Source: Euborellia annulipes (taxonomy: Eukaryota; Arthropoda; Insecta; Dermaptera; Anisolabididae). From it: a DNA stretch of 64,000 nt. Positions 11,283 through 21,967 of the stretch are shown one piece after another. Numbering within the stretch: the stretch's first letter is position 1; each line of letters starts with the position of its first letter. The stretch spans positions 29,959-93,958 of the forward strand of contig JAKCPI010005038.1 in assembly GCA_023213315.1 (NCBI GenBank), in the 5' to 3' direction. A model generated the notes under the pieces. That model was given only the letters and a program-made list of their open reading frames with translations, ran no database searches and had not been told where the DNA came from. A program made the translations under genes and the position numbers.

Positions 11283-11322
11283 ACTCCTGAAGATGGGTTA
11301 ACAACCCGAAATAATATTGAGT
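11283..11322 (+). ncRNA. hammerhead-like motif, second arm (family 5)
   Basis: Same CTGAAGA box, GGGTT/AACCC helix II and ACTC/GAGT helix I as 11207-11245, with GAAATAATATT in the helix III position (one base longer). Confidence 0.5.
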
Positions 11323-11399
11323 ATTACAATTTAAATTTGTCTTATTACTTTTTTACCCTCGTGAAACTCACATAAATACAACCTTAGTTCTAAATGGTT

Positions 11400-12935
11400 C
11401 ACTTGAAACCCACACAACAATCCTTAAATTTAAGAACTTCAAACACCTCAATGCACAGTCCTCTGTAGTGTCCCATTTCTAAAATTATGAGTCTTAATGA
11501 CAAATATGTTTTTTTAGTATTATTATTTTCTGAGTAATATATTCATTAATTATACTTGAATACAGTTAGCATCTTTATAAAACACAATCATATGTTTAAA
11601 ATAACAATTTAATTTAAAAAACAATAGTTGAATGTTGTCCTCACATTTTTTGAACAGTCCCCTGTTACACTTTGAAAATTGCACTGACATCATACTATGG
11701 ATCGGCGCGGTCATTAGATCGTAAAATGTAACGCAATTCAGTGTGGAGTTCGTTCTCTTTGCAGAGTTATGCGGGCTGACGCCTTTTGTCACTGTTACCA
11801 TAGCGTTTGTCAGTGAACTCGTGTCACGGCCGCTAATTTTAACAGTCCCCTGTAGGCATTATCTTAATTGTTTGAAGTGTTAAAATTGTAATGTGTTTTT
11901 TTTTTTAATAATTACTTAGCGGGTATGTAATCACGTCGGCCTTTTCAATTTAAATAGATTTAAAAGGATTTTATGCTATGTAACTATATATGTAAAAAAA
12001 AAAACAGTCCCCTGTCAATTTAAGGGGTCTTTACTAATTGTTTTCTTAATATTTAACAAAAATATACTTTAGACATTAATGTATGGGCCAGTTTCCTATT
12101 AGTAGAGAAACGCCCATATATAATCGAATATTTATACTCCTGATGCCCTGCGGATTTAATAAATAAAAGAAATATATTTTCTTACAATATTCAGGGCTTT
12201 GAAAACTTAAACGGGCCCCGGAAATAAATATTTATCTTAAAAAAAAAATCAAAGAAAAACAAGAGAATTCATTGAAGATCTCAACCCATTCTCCGTCTTG
12301 TCAATCCTAGCTACATTTATAATAATAACAGGTAGCCAATTAGTAGTAAAAAAAAGATGCTATCTTCTCATGAATGAATGTATTACTTGGAGTACACTAA
12401 ATTAAAAAAAGACCTAATAATTAAAAACCAAGCAATTTTTATAAATTACAACTGCTATCATTATTATTATTTTTCTGGCTAGCCTAATTATTACTGCTTA
12501 AAAAAATCATTAGCCGGATTTTTGTTTTTGAATGACACTTTCTTCTTCTTCGCAAGAAATTAGTTCTCCAGTTTTTTTTTGTCTAAAATTGTTTTAAAGC
12601 CTAATTAAGATTTATATTCGAAAAAAAACCCACAAATATTAAACAAAAACCTTATTTAAAAAAAAAAAAGAAGAGAGTTTAAGGTTGAAATCTTAAGAGC
12701 CTATAATTATTATTTAAAATCAGAGATATAAATATTAATAGATGTCATAAAATATGAGAAATATTTTTTTTTTAAGGTAAAATATTTATTTATATAAGGT
12801 ATTAAATTTATTAGCCTATACTATTTTAAAAAATAATTATAAATTACAATGAGGAAACAATTTATTCATCATTTGGTGAAATGGTTGCCAGCTTCTAGGC
12901 GCTTCAATAAGCTGACAATCGTACTCAATAGGATA
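11400..12935. other. AT-rich DNA with three AACAGTCCCCTGT motifs
   Basis: The 13-mer AACAGTCCCCTGT occurs at 11653-11665, 11841-11853 and 12003-12015, with a one-base variant at 39240. The rest is AT-rich without gene signals. A short frame at 11550-11801 (minus) overlaps the first motif and shows no domain. Confidence 0.45.
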
Positions 12936-12937
12936 TA

Positions 12938-12990
12938 TTACTCAGGGCCTCATATCTGGTGGTTATGTGGATGGCGATCACTGACTGTTT
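12938..12990 (+). mobile_element. fragment of the GAA-tailed SINE head
   Basis: CTCAGGGCCTCATATCTGG followed by GGTTATGTGGATGGCGATCAC is a diverged copy of the first 50 bases of the SINE at 13246. Confidence 0.6.
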
Positions 12991-13109
12991 GCAAGTTTGT
13001 CCCCAAATCGTATCTAAACATTTTTTAATACGAGAAAAGAAGAAAAATAAGAATAGTTGAGGGCTGGAGCAGTCAATCTCTGTGCAGGTTCTAAACACCA
13101 GAGAAGTTT

Positions 13110-13205
13110 CAGTTCTTTCAATTCAGGCTTCTTACTACCTAGGATCCGAACCCGCGACCCGGTATAGAAGGCCAGTACCCTAAGCCCTACACCAAGGCCC
13201 GAGGA
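13110..13205 (-). mobile_element. tRNA-SINE head, minus strand
   Basis: Reading the minus strand: CCTCGGGCCTTGGTGTAGGG (A box), then GGTCGCGGGTTCGGATCC (B box). Only the tRNA-related half is recognisable. Confidence 0.7.
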
Positions 13206-13245
13206 CATATTCAAATATCAATCAATATATTTTTGTTGTTTCTTC

Positions 13246-13490
13246 GCTCAGGGGCCCACATCTTGTGGGTACGTGGATGGCGACCACGAGCTGCCCGAGC
13301 TGGGACAGGCAGTCCTGTTCTTTGTATGTCTGTCTCTTCCTTCCTCTTTTCAACAGGCGTCTGACCGTGCGAGGGTCGGCCTGTTCTATCCTTCTCGGTC
13401 GCAAAAACGCAGGATAGGGTTAGAGAAATAAAGTGAGGTCCGCCGACCCCGCATTGCGGGAATAAGGCAAGGACAGAAGAAGAAGAAGAT
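13246..13490 (+). mobile_element. GAA-tailed SINE (family G), full copy
   Basis: Head GCTCAGGGGCCCACATCTTG, then GTACGTGGATGGCGACC, a middle AGTCCTGTTCTTTG block, GCAACAGGCGT-like and GTCGGCCTGTTC words, and a CCGACCCCGCATTGCGGG block ending in a GAA/AGAAG tail. The same order is found at 19628, 24717 and 37160. The head does not fold as a tRNA that I can see, and I do not recognise 5S or 7SL similarity. Confidence 0.8.
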
Positions 13491-13499
13491 ATTTTCTTT

Positions 13500-14788
13500 T
13501 TATTAGGTCCACAGCAATTTATAGATCCGAAAGCTTGAGTTGTTTTTTACTGAATCGAGTGGTTAGTTAGATTTAGTTTTGAATTTACAATATTTTTTAA
13601 AAAATATTTTTTCCTTCGTTGTTCTTTTGAACGGAATGTTCCGTTCATGCGAATGAGTGTTGCAGAAATTGTATTCTCATTTATTCTCGCCTCTGGTCAC
13701 CCTGGTACAGCTTTAATAAAATAAAATACGAAAGTCTTAAAGTTTTTTTTGACTCCACTTATTGATTGCAATTTTGTATAGCTACATTTTATTGTTTCAA
13801 CATTCAAACGTCTTCTTCAGAGTACATTTAATGATAAATTCAGACATCATATTCAATTTTAAAGATGGCATCGATGTGATTTGCTCCAGGCCACACTTAC
13901 AAATTCTCATATTTCCTATATATGCAGTTGGCATTTCTCTATCGAGAGAATTAAGTTGAGAAATCTTTAAAGAAAAATTTCACACATGTCAGTTGCTTAT
14001 TATACCAACAGGCAAACAGACATATTGGTCTGCTTCTATTTATTGAATATTAATATCTTTGAATAGATCTTGGAAACAATTTAACTAAATAAAATGTGCA
14101 AACATTAAAAATATGTCTTTAAGCTCTTTGTTAGTGCTTTTATCTTCTAAAGCACCTCATCGGCCTTTTATTTTTTCCAAAATAAACTTATAAATATTTG
14201 TTTCATTTTTTTTTAAATATTTAAAAGAAGGATTTGAAATTTCACCTTTAAAAACTTTGAACCCATGTGGGATGGGTTTTTTTTTTTTTTTGTCATTAAG
14301 GATCAATAATAGCAATCAAATTCTGATTAATATTTTTGGAAGAATAAAATTGGAATTATAAATTGAAATTTCATTCATGATTATGATGTTTATATAGAAG
14401 AATAATAAAATAAGGCTCATATCCTGCATGCGTAATTTATAATATAATTAATGAAACTAAAAGTATGCTCCCATTAAAATCACTTAATGAATAAATCAAT
14501 CAATTCAATTGCCCTATTTACACTTTTCACAACTTTCTAATGAAATTTGCAATTAATATTTGATTCGAACGAGGGGATAATAAAAAAAAAAAAATTCAAT
14601 TCAATTTTTTTCTTTTTAATTCATTGATCTAACTAAAATCAATTTAATGAATAATAAGAGAAATATTAAAAAGATCTATTTTGGATTAATTTAATTCAAT
14701 TTTATTTTATCTTAACAATTTTACAAACAATTTTTATTTCCAGATCGTTTCATAGATTTTATTTTTCAAGAAAATTGAAAGTATTTTT
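13500..14788. other. AT-rich DNA
   Basis: Holds a degraded hammerhead-like motif at 13791-13822 (minus) and otherwise low-complexity A/T sequence. A 65-codon frame at 13762 overlaps that motif and is not credible as a gene. Confidence 0.45.
13791..13822 (-). ncRNA. degraded hammerhead-like motif
   Basis: Minus strand CTGAAGA, A, a wobble-rich helix II (GACGT/ATGTT), then GAAACAAT. The helix III palindrome is lost. Treated as a relic. Confidence 0.3.
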
Positions 14789-14796
14789 ATATGAAT

Positions 14797-15067
14797 CAGT
14801 GGCGTCATTTGGGGGGGGGCAGGGAGGGCATTTGCCCCCCCCCCAAGGGTTCTGATTTTTATAAAATTTTATATTATTCTAAATAAAATACTCCAAAATA
14901 CATTTACGAGTATACAAATTGTACAAAATTAAACAATTAGTTAAATTAAAAATGTTTTGGCCAAATTTGAGTACCCGTTTGTAAGTAAATTTTAAGAAAA
15001 AAAAAATGTTTGCCCCCCAAGAAAAAATTTGCCCCCCCCCTAAGAAAAAGTTGAAATGACGCCACTG
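14797..15067. mobile_element. hAT-like miniature element with 8-bp target duplication
   Basis: Ends CAGTGGCGTCATTTG and CAAATGACGCCACTG-like form terminal inverted repeats. ATATGAAT flanks it exactly at 14789-14796 and 15068-15075. The subterminal regions are long G or C runs (TTTGCCCCCC words). The 8-bp duplication and CAG...CTG ends are typical of the hAT superfamily. It is 271 bp and non-coding. Confidence 0.88.
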
Positions 15068-15079
15068 ATATGAATATGG

Positions 15080-16450
15080 ATTTAGTTCCTAATTTGTTGA
15101 AACGGGGATTCCGTAGGTGGGCCTATACGGTCCAAAAAACATGAAATGATTCTATAATTTAAAAAACCGTGTTTTCATAATACTAGTCAAAGAAGTAAAA
15201 CTTGTTACTTTAGTAATTTTCAAGTCAATAGACTATCTATTGAATTTTTTTTATTTATTAATTGGTTTCCGTCTTGTGAATGTGTTGAGTCTAGCCGAAT
15301 CGATGGCTCATTGGTGATCTCTTTGAGCAAGAAAATTCAATGGGTTCAGTATCGCTTTGAACTTGCTCTACGGCGCGTAAAAAGGTTTCACTTCAAAAAA
15401 TCTTTTATTAAATTTAAAAAAAAAAAAAAAAAATTAAGAGAGAAATTTTAAAGGATTATTTATTTTTAGTTTATTTTCTTTTTCTTTTTAATACTTTAAT
15501 GAGCTTATCACATTAACAATATAAAATTTTACTATTTAGGAAATGAGTTTTGAAATTTATTCGTTGTTTTTTTTTCTTCCCCTTGGAAAATTCTCTCTTT
15601 AAAGTTGTTTCCAAAGTTTCCTTAACAGGTAGATAATAATATCTTTAAATTGAAGGAATTGAGGCATACATATTATCTAAGAGGCAAATTGAATGCATTA
15701 CAATTATGAAAATAACTCGGATTCGGAGTGGGGTTAAAGAGAGTGGGGGGGATGAAGTTAAACACGCCCGAGCGAACAATAAAACCGGCACCGCTTACAC
15801 CGGATAATACTTAGTGAGTTTGCACAAGTTAAGTCCTAAGACGTACCCTTCCACTCACGAAAATCAACCCCTTCACCCATCAAGCCATCATCCCTACACT
15901 GTTCTGCAAAGCTGTTAACGTCAGTTTCTAGTCGTGTTGACACCTCGCTACGCAATTAGATTTTCAGAAAAATCTCTTTATTTTTTTTTTTTAAACAGCC
16001 AATTTGGTTATTTACCGTACACTTTATTACTTTTAAGTCGTATTAAAGGAGTCTTCTTAACCTTCCTTTATGAAAAAGTCGTAGTAAAAATTAAAATTTT
16101 TCTCCTTCGTGCTTGATTTATTATACCCATTGATTTTTTTTAAAACAATTTTTTCAACCTTTAAAAAGCTCCTGCTGCTATGGCTATTTAGACCTTACCG
16201 ATTTAATTAAAATATTTAAATCACATTAAAATCAATGAAGAACCAGAGGGAATCCCTCTGGGTTACCCATGCAGAGGTTCAATGTTGTTTAGACTTGCTT
16301 GTTTACAATGATCTTTGGGCATTGTTGTTTTCCATCTTCGCGACTTAAGGTCTAAAAACAAATTTTATTCTAAGCTACTTGCAAGATTGCTATAACCATC
16401 AATAAAATTTTTAAACTAAAAAAAAAAAAATTAACATCTATTTTTTTTTT
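15080..16450. other. AT-rich DNA with a complex island at 15715-15935
   Basis: Most is AT-rich. The island at about 15715-15935 is mixed in composition, includes CACGCCCGAGCGAACAATAA and CCGGCACCGCTTACACCGG, and has no copies elsewhere in the window. It could be regulatory or an exon. The 60-codon frame that begins at 15934 is low-complexity. Confidence 0.35.
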
Positions 16451-16950
16451 AATGCTTTTATTTAACTTGCTTTTCAAGTTCATACACTTTCCTATCTAGA
16501 GGTCTGAAACTTAGTATTATGAGTAATTTCAAATGGCAACACATTATATTAAAATTAGACTAAAATACCCCAAACTAATGTGGTACTTTATTTGAAGCCC
16601 TATGCGAATTAACCAAGACTTCTCAATGAGCTAGAGATCTGAAACTTGATATTTATGGGTCATTTTCCTTGTTTAATGTCTCTAATTAAAAAAACTAAAT
16701 AAAAATAAAATTAAAAAAAATGCTTTTATTTAAATTGAAGAGATTTTGTTTTTAAAATTGTTAAATAATTATGACAAAATAAAAGCGTGGGGCACTTCGT
16801 GGATTCCGGGGTCTAAGAATAAACTACTGTACCTTAATCTACCAATGAGCCCCACGCTCTATTTTAAGTCATAAAAATTTAACAATTTTAACAACAAAAA
16901 TGGAATTATTTCTCTCTTTTTATTAATAGTTCAATTTAAATAAAAGCATT
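16451..16950. mobile_element. element E, short copy
   Basis: Bounded by AATGCTTTTATTTAA and TTAAATAAAAGCATT. The left part has a diverged unit of the minisatellite seen at 30625-31315 (CTAGAGGTCTGAAAC and CAAACTAATGTGGTACTTTA). The right part is a long inverted repeat around a GCGTGGGGC hairpin. It matches the longer copy at 30567-31758. Confidence 0.75.
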
Positions 16951-16959
16951 TTTTTTATT

Positions 16960-17740
16960 TTATTATTTTTTTTTTAACTTTTAAAAATAAATAAGTAAAT
17001 AAAGGTAATCATATATCAGGTCAATTCGTGTTTATGGTCGAGTATAAAACCCTTTTGGGAGATTTTTTTTTATATAAACGTATACAATAAAAGCTAGTTT
17101 ATACTTAGGCTATTTTGAAATAGAGACCATTACAATCATGCTATTCTCTTTTGAGTGTTATTTGTGTATATGTCGACAAATTACAAATTGCACTTACACA
17201 CTTATACAATGGTAATACTTATACAATTGTGATGGGACACTAGAGCTCCAAACTTGAGATTTAATGCACCAAGTTAAAGCATCCCTATACATATACATGT
17301 ATATATATTCACTCACCGATGTATAAATAGAAGGAGGGATGTTCTACATTCAGACACGCACTCTGGACGATACAATAGGACTTTGCTAGAAATTGGGCTC
17401 TGAGTTTATCTGCACGCCTGGGAATTGTGCTTAGAAAAACTCGCCATTGCATGACACTATTATATGAGGATGTTATTATAAAAATGAGAAATGTCTAAGC
17501 TCTAGTTAGATTAATTAATTAATTAAAACAACTAGAAACAGCAACGATAATATTTATATAATTTATAAAACTCATTTTTGGCACAACCATTAATTAAAAA
17601 AAAAAAGTAGCTATACTTTTCTAGCAAAATGAATAATTTTCTGAATAAGAATATTTTCAGAAAATATAAAATTGAAATAGACTATAATTCTATTTCAATT
17701 TTTTACATATAAGTTATGTATTAAAATTGTTTATGACTAT
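16960..17740. other. AT-rich DNA, no gene seen
   Basis: A patch near 17340-17460 is more complex but has no recognisable product, and a small hairpin AATTGAAATAGA/TCTATTTCAATT lies near 17670-17700. Confidence 0.4.
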
Positions 17741-17811
17741 GGAGATTCAATCAGGATTCGAAGGACGTCGCAGACAGGAAATTAAATTGCAAATGTTTAT
17801 TTAATTTTTTT

Positions 17812-17850
17812 GCCGACCTTTCGGTCGCCAATCACGACCTACATCAGGGC
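17812..17850 (-). ncRNA. hammerhead-like motif (family 6)
   Basis: Minus strand: GCC, CTGATGT (A9 changed), A, helix II GGTCG/CGACC with loop TGATTGG, GAAAGGTC, GGC. The plus-strand partner at 18066-18107 keeps an exact CTGATGA box and GAAATGTC but has a damaged helix II, so each arm preserves what the other lost. Confidence 0.5.
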
Positions 17851-18065
17851 TAATATTGTTAAATATACACCATCTCAGGAATTTTTATAACTATTGCAAT
17901 GATATACAATTTCTTAATAATTCTTTTTAATATGCAATTACAAAAAATTACTAACTTGATTGCTCGGCGTCTCTGATTCAATATATTTTTAGAAATTCTT
18001 CTTGAACTGAGCATAATTTTGTTTCTAGAAACTTTGCAAGCAAGAAATTATTCGAAAAATTCATT

Positions 18066-18107
18066 AGTGGACTGATGAAAGTCGCGATTGGCAACCGAAA
18101 TGTCGGC
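18066..18107 (+). ncRNA. hammerhead-like motif, second arm (family 6)
   Basis: CTGATGA complete, a weak helix II (AGTCG and CAACC), GAAATGTC with a possible U-G pair in helix III, then GGCG. Activity is unlikely because of the helix II mismatches. Confidence 0.45.
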
Positions 18108-18174
18108 GAATAAAAATTAAATAAAATTTTTTTATTAAATTTCCTGGCTGCAACATCCTTCGAATCTTAAACAA

Positions 18175-19625
18175 TTTAGTCTATAAATTATTATTTGAAT
18201 CCTCTTTTAAAAAATCGGCCTTTTCAAAATAATAATATCATCAACTACAAAATATTCTTCAGTTTGGTTCCTGGATGATATGCAAACCAAACTACTGAAT
18301 TTTTAAATTGATTAAAGCTAGTCAATTATCCTTAAATGCATTTTTATAAATTTTTCTAGAAATGAATATACATTTGTTGCTTCAATTTCTAGAAACTTTG
18401 CAAGCAAGAAATTAATCGAAAAAAAAAAAACAAAAAAAAAACAGTGAATTAGATATTTGAGTTGCCTAACTTCCAGTAACCAAATATGAAGAGTCTTTTT
18501 AGTTCATATTTTTCTATACATATCTCATATCTGAATATAAATGATAAAGTATTTTTCTGGAGTTTAATTCAATTAAATACATACATTTTATTTTATGAAA
18601 AACATTAAGTTAAAAGGAGGCATAAAGATTTTGTTACGACATAAAATACATTCATTTACAAAGAAATAAATACCCTAATTATTTTACTTCAATGAAACAA
18701 ATGGCACAATCCTTTCCATTAAAATCCTTAATTTCCTTTGAGAGATATTCAAACAAAATCCCTCTACACGGATAATCTTTAATTATTAATTAAAAACAAA
18801 ATCTATTTATTTTAAAAATAAAGAGATTTAAAAATAAAATTATTTAACATTTATTTTTGATAATATTTTTTTGTTCAAATAATTTTTAACAATTTTCTGT
18901 ACAGTGATAAAGCCAGCCTTCGGCGGGCTTTACCACTTGCAGGGTGCTACGTCCCCTGGACCCCCTTGCTCGTCTTCGGCGAGCAATTGCAAAATTTTAA
19001 AGTTTAAACAAGATCGGCATCTGAGGCTATATTGACTTTAATCGAAAATAATTAATTTTTTTTTTAATTTCGATACTTAATTTATTTAAACCGATTTTAC
19101 TCAGGGGCTCACATCTTGGGAGTAAGTGGGTGGCGACCTTGAGTTACCCGAGCTTAGGGTCGTATTTTATCACACTCTTTTTGGCAGCATTCTTCTCCCT
19201 CTCATCAAGCATATAAGATCATGAGGTATTTCTTCTCTCGTTAAAATTAAATTTGCAAACCCCGTCTAGGGACTTGTAAATTTCTATCATTTATGTACAA
19301 ACCACGATTTAAAATTTTTACTTTATTTCAAAGTAAAAAAAAAAAATCAAGTTCCCCAGATAACGTTTTCTTTTCTAAGTGAATAAATACAACAGCTGAA
19401 GAAATAATGGCCAAAACGTTGGATTTTTTTTAGTTAAATTGTATTATTAATTACTAACAAAAATAAACCTCAATTAATGGCAAAAATTTATTTAAAAAAA
19501 TACTCCTGACCCTAGGAGTAGTAGACAAGATTTTTATTATTCATCTCTACCCATATCTTTTAAAAATTTAATAATAATAATTTTATTTTTATGAAGACAA
19601 TAACAAAAATATATTTTTTTTCTGT
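18175..19625. other. AT-rich DNA with repeat fragments
   Basis: Contains the second copy of a 37-bp direct repeat (about 18385-18421). A GC-richer fragment lies at 18905-18995 with two small hairpins (GCCTTCGGCGGGC and CTCGTCTTCGGCGAG). A diverged head of the GAA-tailed SINE is at 19095-19150, and a solo hammerhead-like relic at 19395-19422 (CTGAAGA ... CCAAAACGTT). No gene. Confidence 0.5.
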
Positions 19626-19627
19626 TT

Positions 19628-19864
19628 GCTCAGGGGCCCACATCTTGTGGGTACGTGGATGGCGACCACGAGCTACCCGAGCTGGGACTGACAGTCCTGT
19701 TCTTTACATGTCTGTCCCTTCCTTCTATATTTTCAACAGGCGTCAGACCGTGCGACGGGCCGGCCTGTTCTATTTCTTTAGGTTGTAAAAAACCCATTCC
19801 GCATACCCCTTTCCCGCCGACCCCGCATTAAGGCGAGATTAAGGCGAAGATAGAAGAAGAAGAA
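19628..19864 (+). mobile_element. GAA-tailed SINE (family G), full copy
   Basis: Same head, middle and tail as the copy at 13246. Similar T-rich sequence ending in TTTTTTCTGT precedes it (19607-19624) and follows the GAA tail (19864-19879), consistent with an imperfect target duplication of about 17 bp. Confidence 0.8.
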
Positions 19865-19904
19865 TATTTTTTTTTCTGTCAATTTTTATTTAATGAAAAC
19901 AAAA

Positions 19905-19942
19905 GTGACGTTTCGATTCTAGATTGGAATTATCCTCAGCTT
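19905..19942 (-). ncRNA. solo hammerhead-like motif
   Basis: Minus strand: CTGAGGA box complete, AT-rich helix II ATTC/GAAT, GAAACGTC with the ACGT palindrome and a GTC triplet. Helix I pairs only after a skipped base. No partner arm is visible nearby, so this is a solo copy. Confidence 0.4.
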
Positions 19943-20039
19943 ATTTTATTTTTTTGACAATTTTTTGTCTTCTTCTATACTGGCCATCCTCTAAATAAGA
20001 GATTTGTCTTCTTTTAAATTTTAGTAAATTCTAATAATC

Positions 20040-20125
20040 CCCCCTCCCCCCCATGATTAGTTATCGTCCTCCAATCGTCACCCACCTATTTATTGCTCCC
20101 CCCCCCCCAGGCTCGGAACCACTGT
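20040..20125. mobile_element. hAT-like fragment
   Basis: C-rich runs followed by CTCGGAACCACTG, the right-end style of the hAT-like elements here. The left end is missing or unrecognisable. Confidence 0.4.
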
Positions 20126-20264
20126 TTTAGAATAACAGGTTTGAAAGAGAGTTGAGTCACCTATTCAAGACCTTTCTAGAGGTATATATATCTATGTTCT
20201 TTAGTTTCCTTTAGTCCCTTTTAATTAAAAGGGTACAGCGATTTGTAGATATCGATGTTTGTTT

Positions 20265-20640
20265 ATACAATAAATAAATTCAAAAGTAGTTCAATGGGCA
20301 ATCCCTCGCCCTCTCGCTCTCTTCACTAGTTGACTTTTCAAGATGGCCAATCAACCGAAGCGCAAACATTCAATGAAGGGAAAGAAAGAATATTGGGAAG
20401 TAGTCAGAGGGACCTTTCAAGTGCTCACGATCACAAGCAAAAGGGTAGAAGGCAGAGGGATTCCGTGGCCACCTGATGGTTGTTGGTATGCATTTAAAGG
20501 GTTGAACGCACAGCCTGTCAAAGCTTACAGGGGAAAAACATTTGATATCGAGAACTAATACCATTAAATTCAATTCGGTTAAATAGGGTGGGATATTCGG
20601 AATAAAGGCTTTTTCCCTCTCTCTCAAATACCTAATCCTA
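20265..20640. other. complex island with a 71-codon open frame at 20343-20558 (+)
   Basis: The ATG lies in a favourable context (AAGATGGCC). The frame encodes a basic protein beginning MANQPKRKHSMKGKKEYW and ending in GKTFDIEN. It has no signal peptide, membrane segment or domain I recognise. The composition is less AT-biased than the flanks and the frame is free of low-complexity runs, which sets it apart from other frames here. It could be a real small ORF, a first exon, a gene relic or conserved non-coding DNA. I give it low confidence as coding. Confidence 0.25.
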
Positions 20641-20807
20641 TTATCAATGACATTTTAGAAGAAAAAATTAATTGTTCAAAATGAAAAAAAAAAAATCTTT
20701 TTTAATTTAATCATATGAAAAGTTTGAAATTACTTTGTAAATTTTATTTTATTAAATTTTAAGTTTCTTTGATGAACCGTAGCTTTGAACCCCCCAAAAG
20801 ATGTTCT

Positions 20808-21012
20808 CGGGCTTGGTGTAGCTGGTAGCGCGCCTGCCTTGTATACCAAGGGTCGAGAGTTCGGATCCCAGGCAGACCGATGATTTTATTTAAGCCATTT
20901 GGATACCAAATGGCTTAAATAAGAAAGCCTGGACCCCAATATATATATATATTCATAATAAGGGTTATCGTAAAAGTCTTATATGGCCTGAGTTGCCGAA
21001 AAGACTGTGTGA
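20808..21012 (+). mobile_element. tRNA-derived SINE, full-length copy
   Basis: TGGTGTAGCTGGTAGCGCG (A box) and GAGTTCGGATCCCAGGCAG (B box) are spaced as in a tRNA gene. An ATTTAAGCC hairpin, GGACCCCAAT and the AGTCTTATATGGCCTGAG tail follow. It is the best reference copy in the window. Confidence 0.85.
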
Positions 21013-21039
21013 TTAGATATATTTAAAGGTAAAAATATA

Positions 21040-21372
21040 TTTGGTAGTGCAAGCAGCCAAAAATAAAACACTCGATTCTCTGTGAATGTTCAAATATTTC
21101 GGGCAAAATTTAATCCCCCATCCTCAGTGAACAAATTCTATTGAGAGAGAGTTAAGTCTATAATTATACATAGTTGGTATTTTTTTCTACTACGTAAACT
21201 CATATATCATCATATTATTTATTATAATTAAATAGAATACCATTATAGAGACTTAACTCTCTCCTAATAGAATTTGTAGACTGAGGAAGGGCGAATAAAT
21301 TTTGATCGAAACGTTTGAACACTCACAGGGAACCGAGAGTATTTTATTTTTGACTGTCTGCACTTCCACATC
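21040..21372. mobile_element. foldback element with hammerhead-like arms (family 7)
   Basis: Arms at 21040-21160 and 21241-21372 are inverted repeats with about 80 bp between. They share AATAAAACACTCG, the ribozyme-like core and AGAGAGAGTTAAGTC. The left arm's core is intact (21087-21133) and the right arm's is decayed. Confidence 0.75.
21087..21133 (-). ncRNA. hammerhead-ribozyme-like motif, core intact (family 7)
   Basis: Minus strand: TGTTCA, CTGAGGA, T, helix II GGG/CCC with a long loop, GAAA, TATT, TGAACA. Helix I is a perfect 6 bp (TGTTCA/TGAACA). CUGANGA and GAAA are complete, and helix III is a self-complementary AUAU with U at the cleavage position. The extra T before helix II is shared with families 3 and 5. 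Confidence 0.6.
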
Positions 21373-21967
21373 CTTCCAATTAAAGAATCTATAAACTATT
21401 AATATCCAAAAAGTATTGTCGGTTGCCTATCAACAAGGCGCCACCAATCAATTCTATTTTCTGGTAACTAACGCTTCAGTTTACTCTGATTTTTAGGAAC
21501 TGACATTATTGAAATTTCCAAAACTCAATATGACAGATTATAAATAATTATCTTCTTTTTTTAAATTATTTATTGCAAATGAAAATATTTAATGTATATG
21601 AGGTTCCACTGGATTTTAAATGATAGAAATATTTAAATTTCTAACCAAAAATATATCGAGTTAGAAATCCAAATATTTCTATTATTTTTTTCAAAAAAAA
21701 CATCTTCTTCTCTCTCCCCCCCCCACACACACCTCCTTTCTGTTGCTGGGGGCTAGGAAATAAATAACATTAACGATAACTTTTAATTTTGAATTTATAA
21801 GGTTTAGGGTTTGTTTATTATTAATATATTTCTATTATTTAAAATAAAACCCAGTAGAAGCTCACATACATTAAATATTTTCATTTATAAATATGTTTCA
21901 CTTAAAACCTACACCATTTTCTTTCCAAACTCATTATTGAAAAATTTAAAAAGTATGATTATTATGG

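Larger units (their letters stand above)
11148..11380. mobile_element. foldback element with hammerhead-like arms (family 5)
   Basis: Arms of about 100 bp (11148-11247 and 11279-11380) are nearly perfect inverted repeats around a 30-bp centre. Each arm carries CTGAAGATGGGTT, a loop, then AACCCGAAAT. Clear target duplications are not seen. Confidence 0.75.
17745..18170. mobile_element. foldback element with hammerhead-like arms (family 6)
   Basis: Arms at about 17745-17851 and 18066-18170 share, in opposite orientation, the GATTCGAAGGA end, an AATTAAAT stretch and the ribozyme-like core. The 215-bp centre is AT-rich and includes GCAAGCAAGAAATTA, part of a longer stretch that recurs outside the element at about 18388-18420. 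Confidence 0.7.

Noticed and set aside
19591..19788. Frame containing CSGAHILWVRGWRPRATRAGTDSP as a conserved protein
   Set aside because: The same peptide-like string recurs at 37143, but only because both frames read through the GAA-tailed SINE. The DNA repeat explains it.
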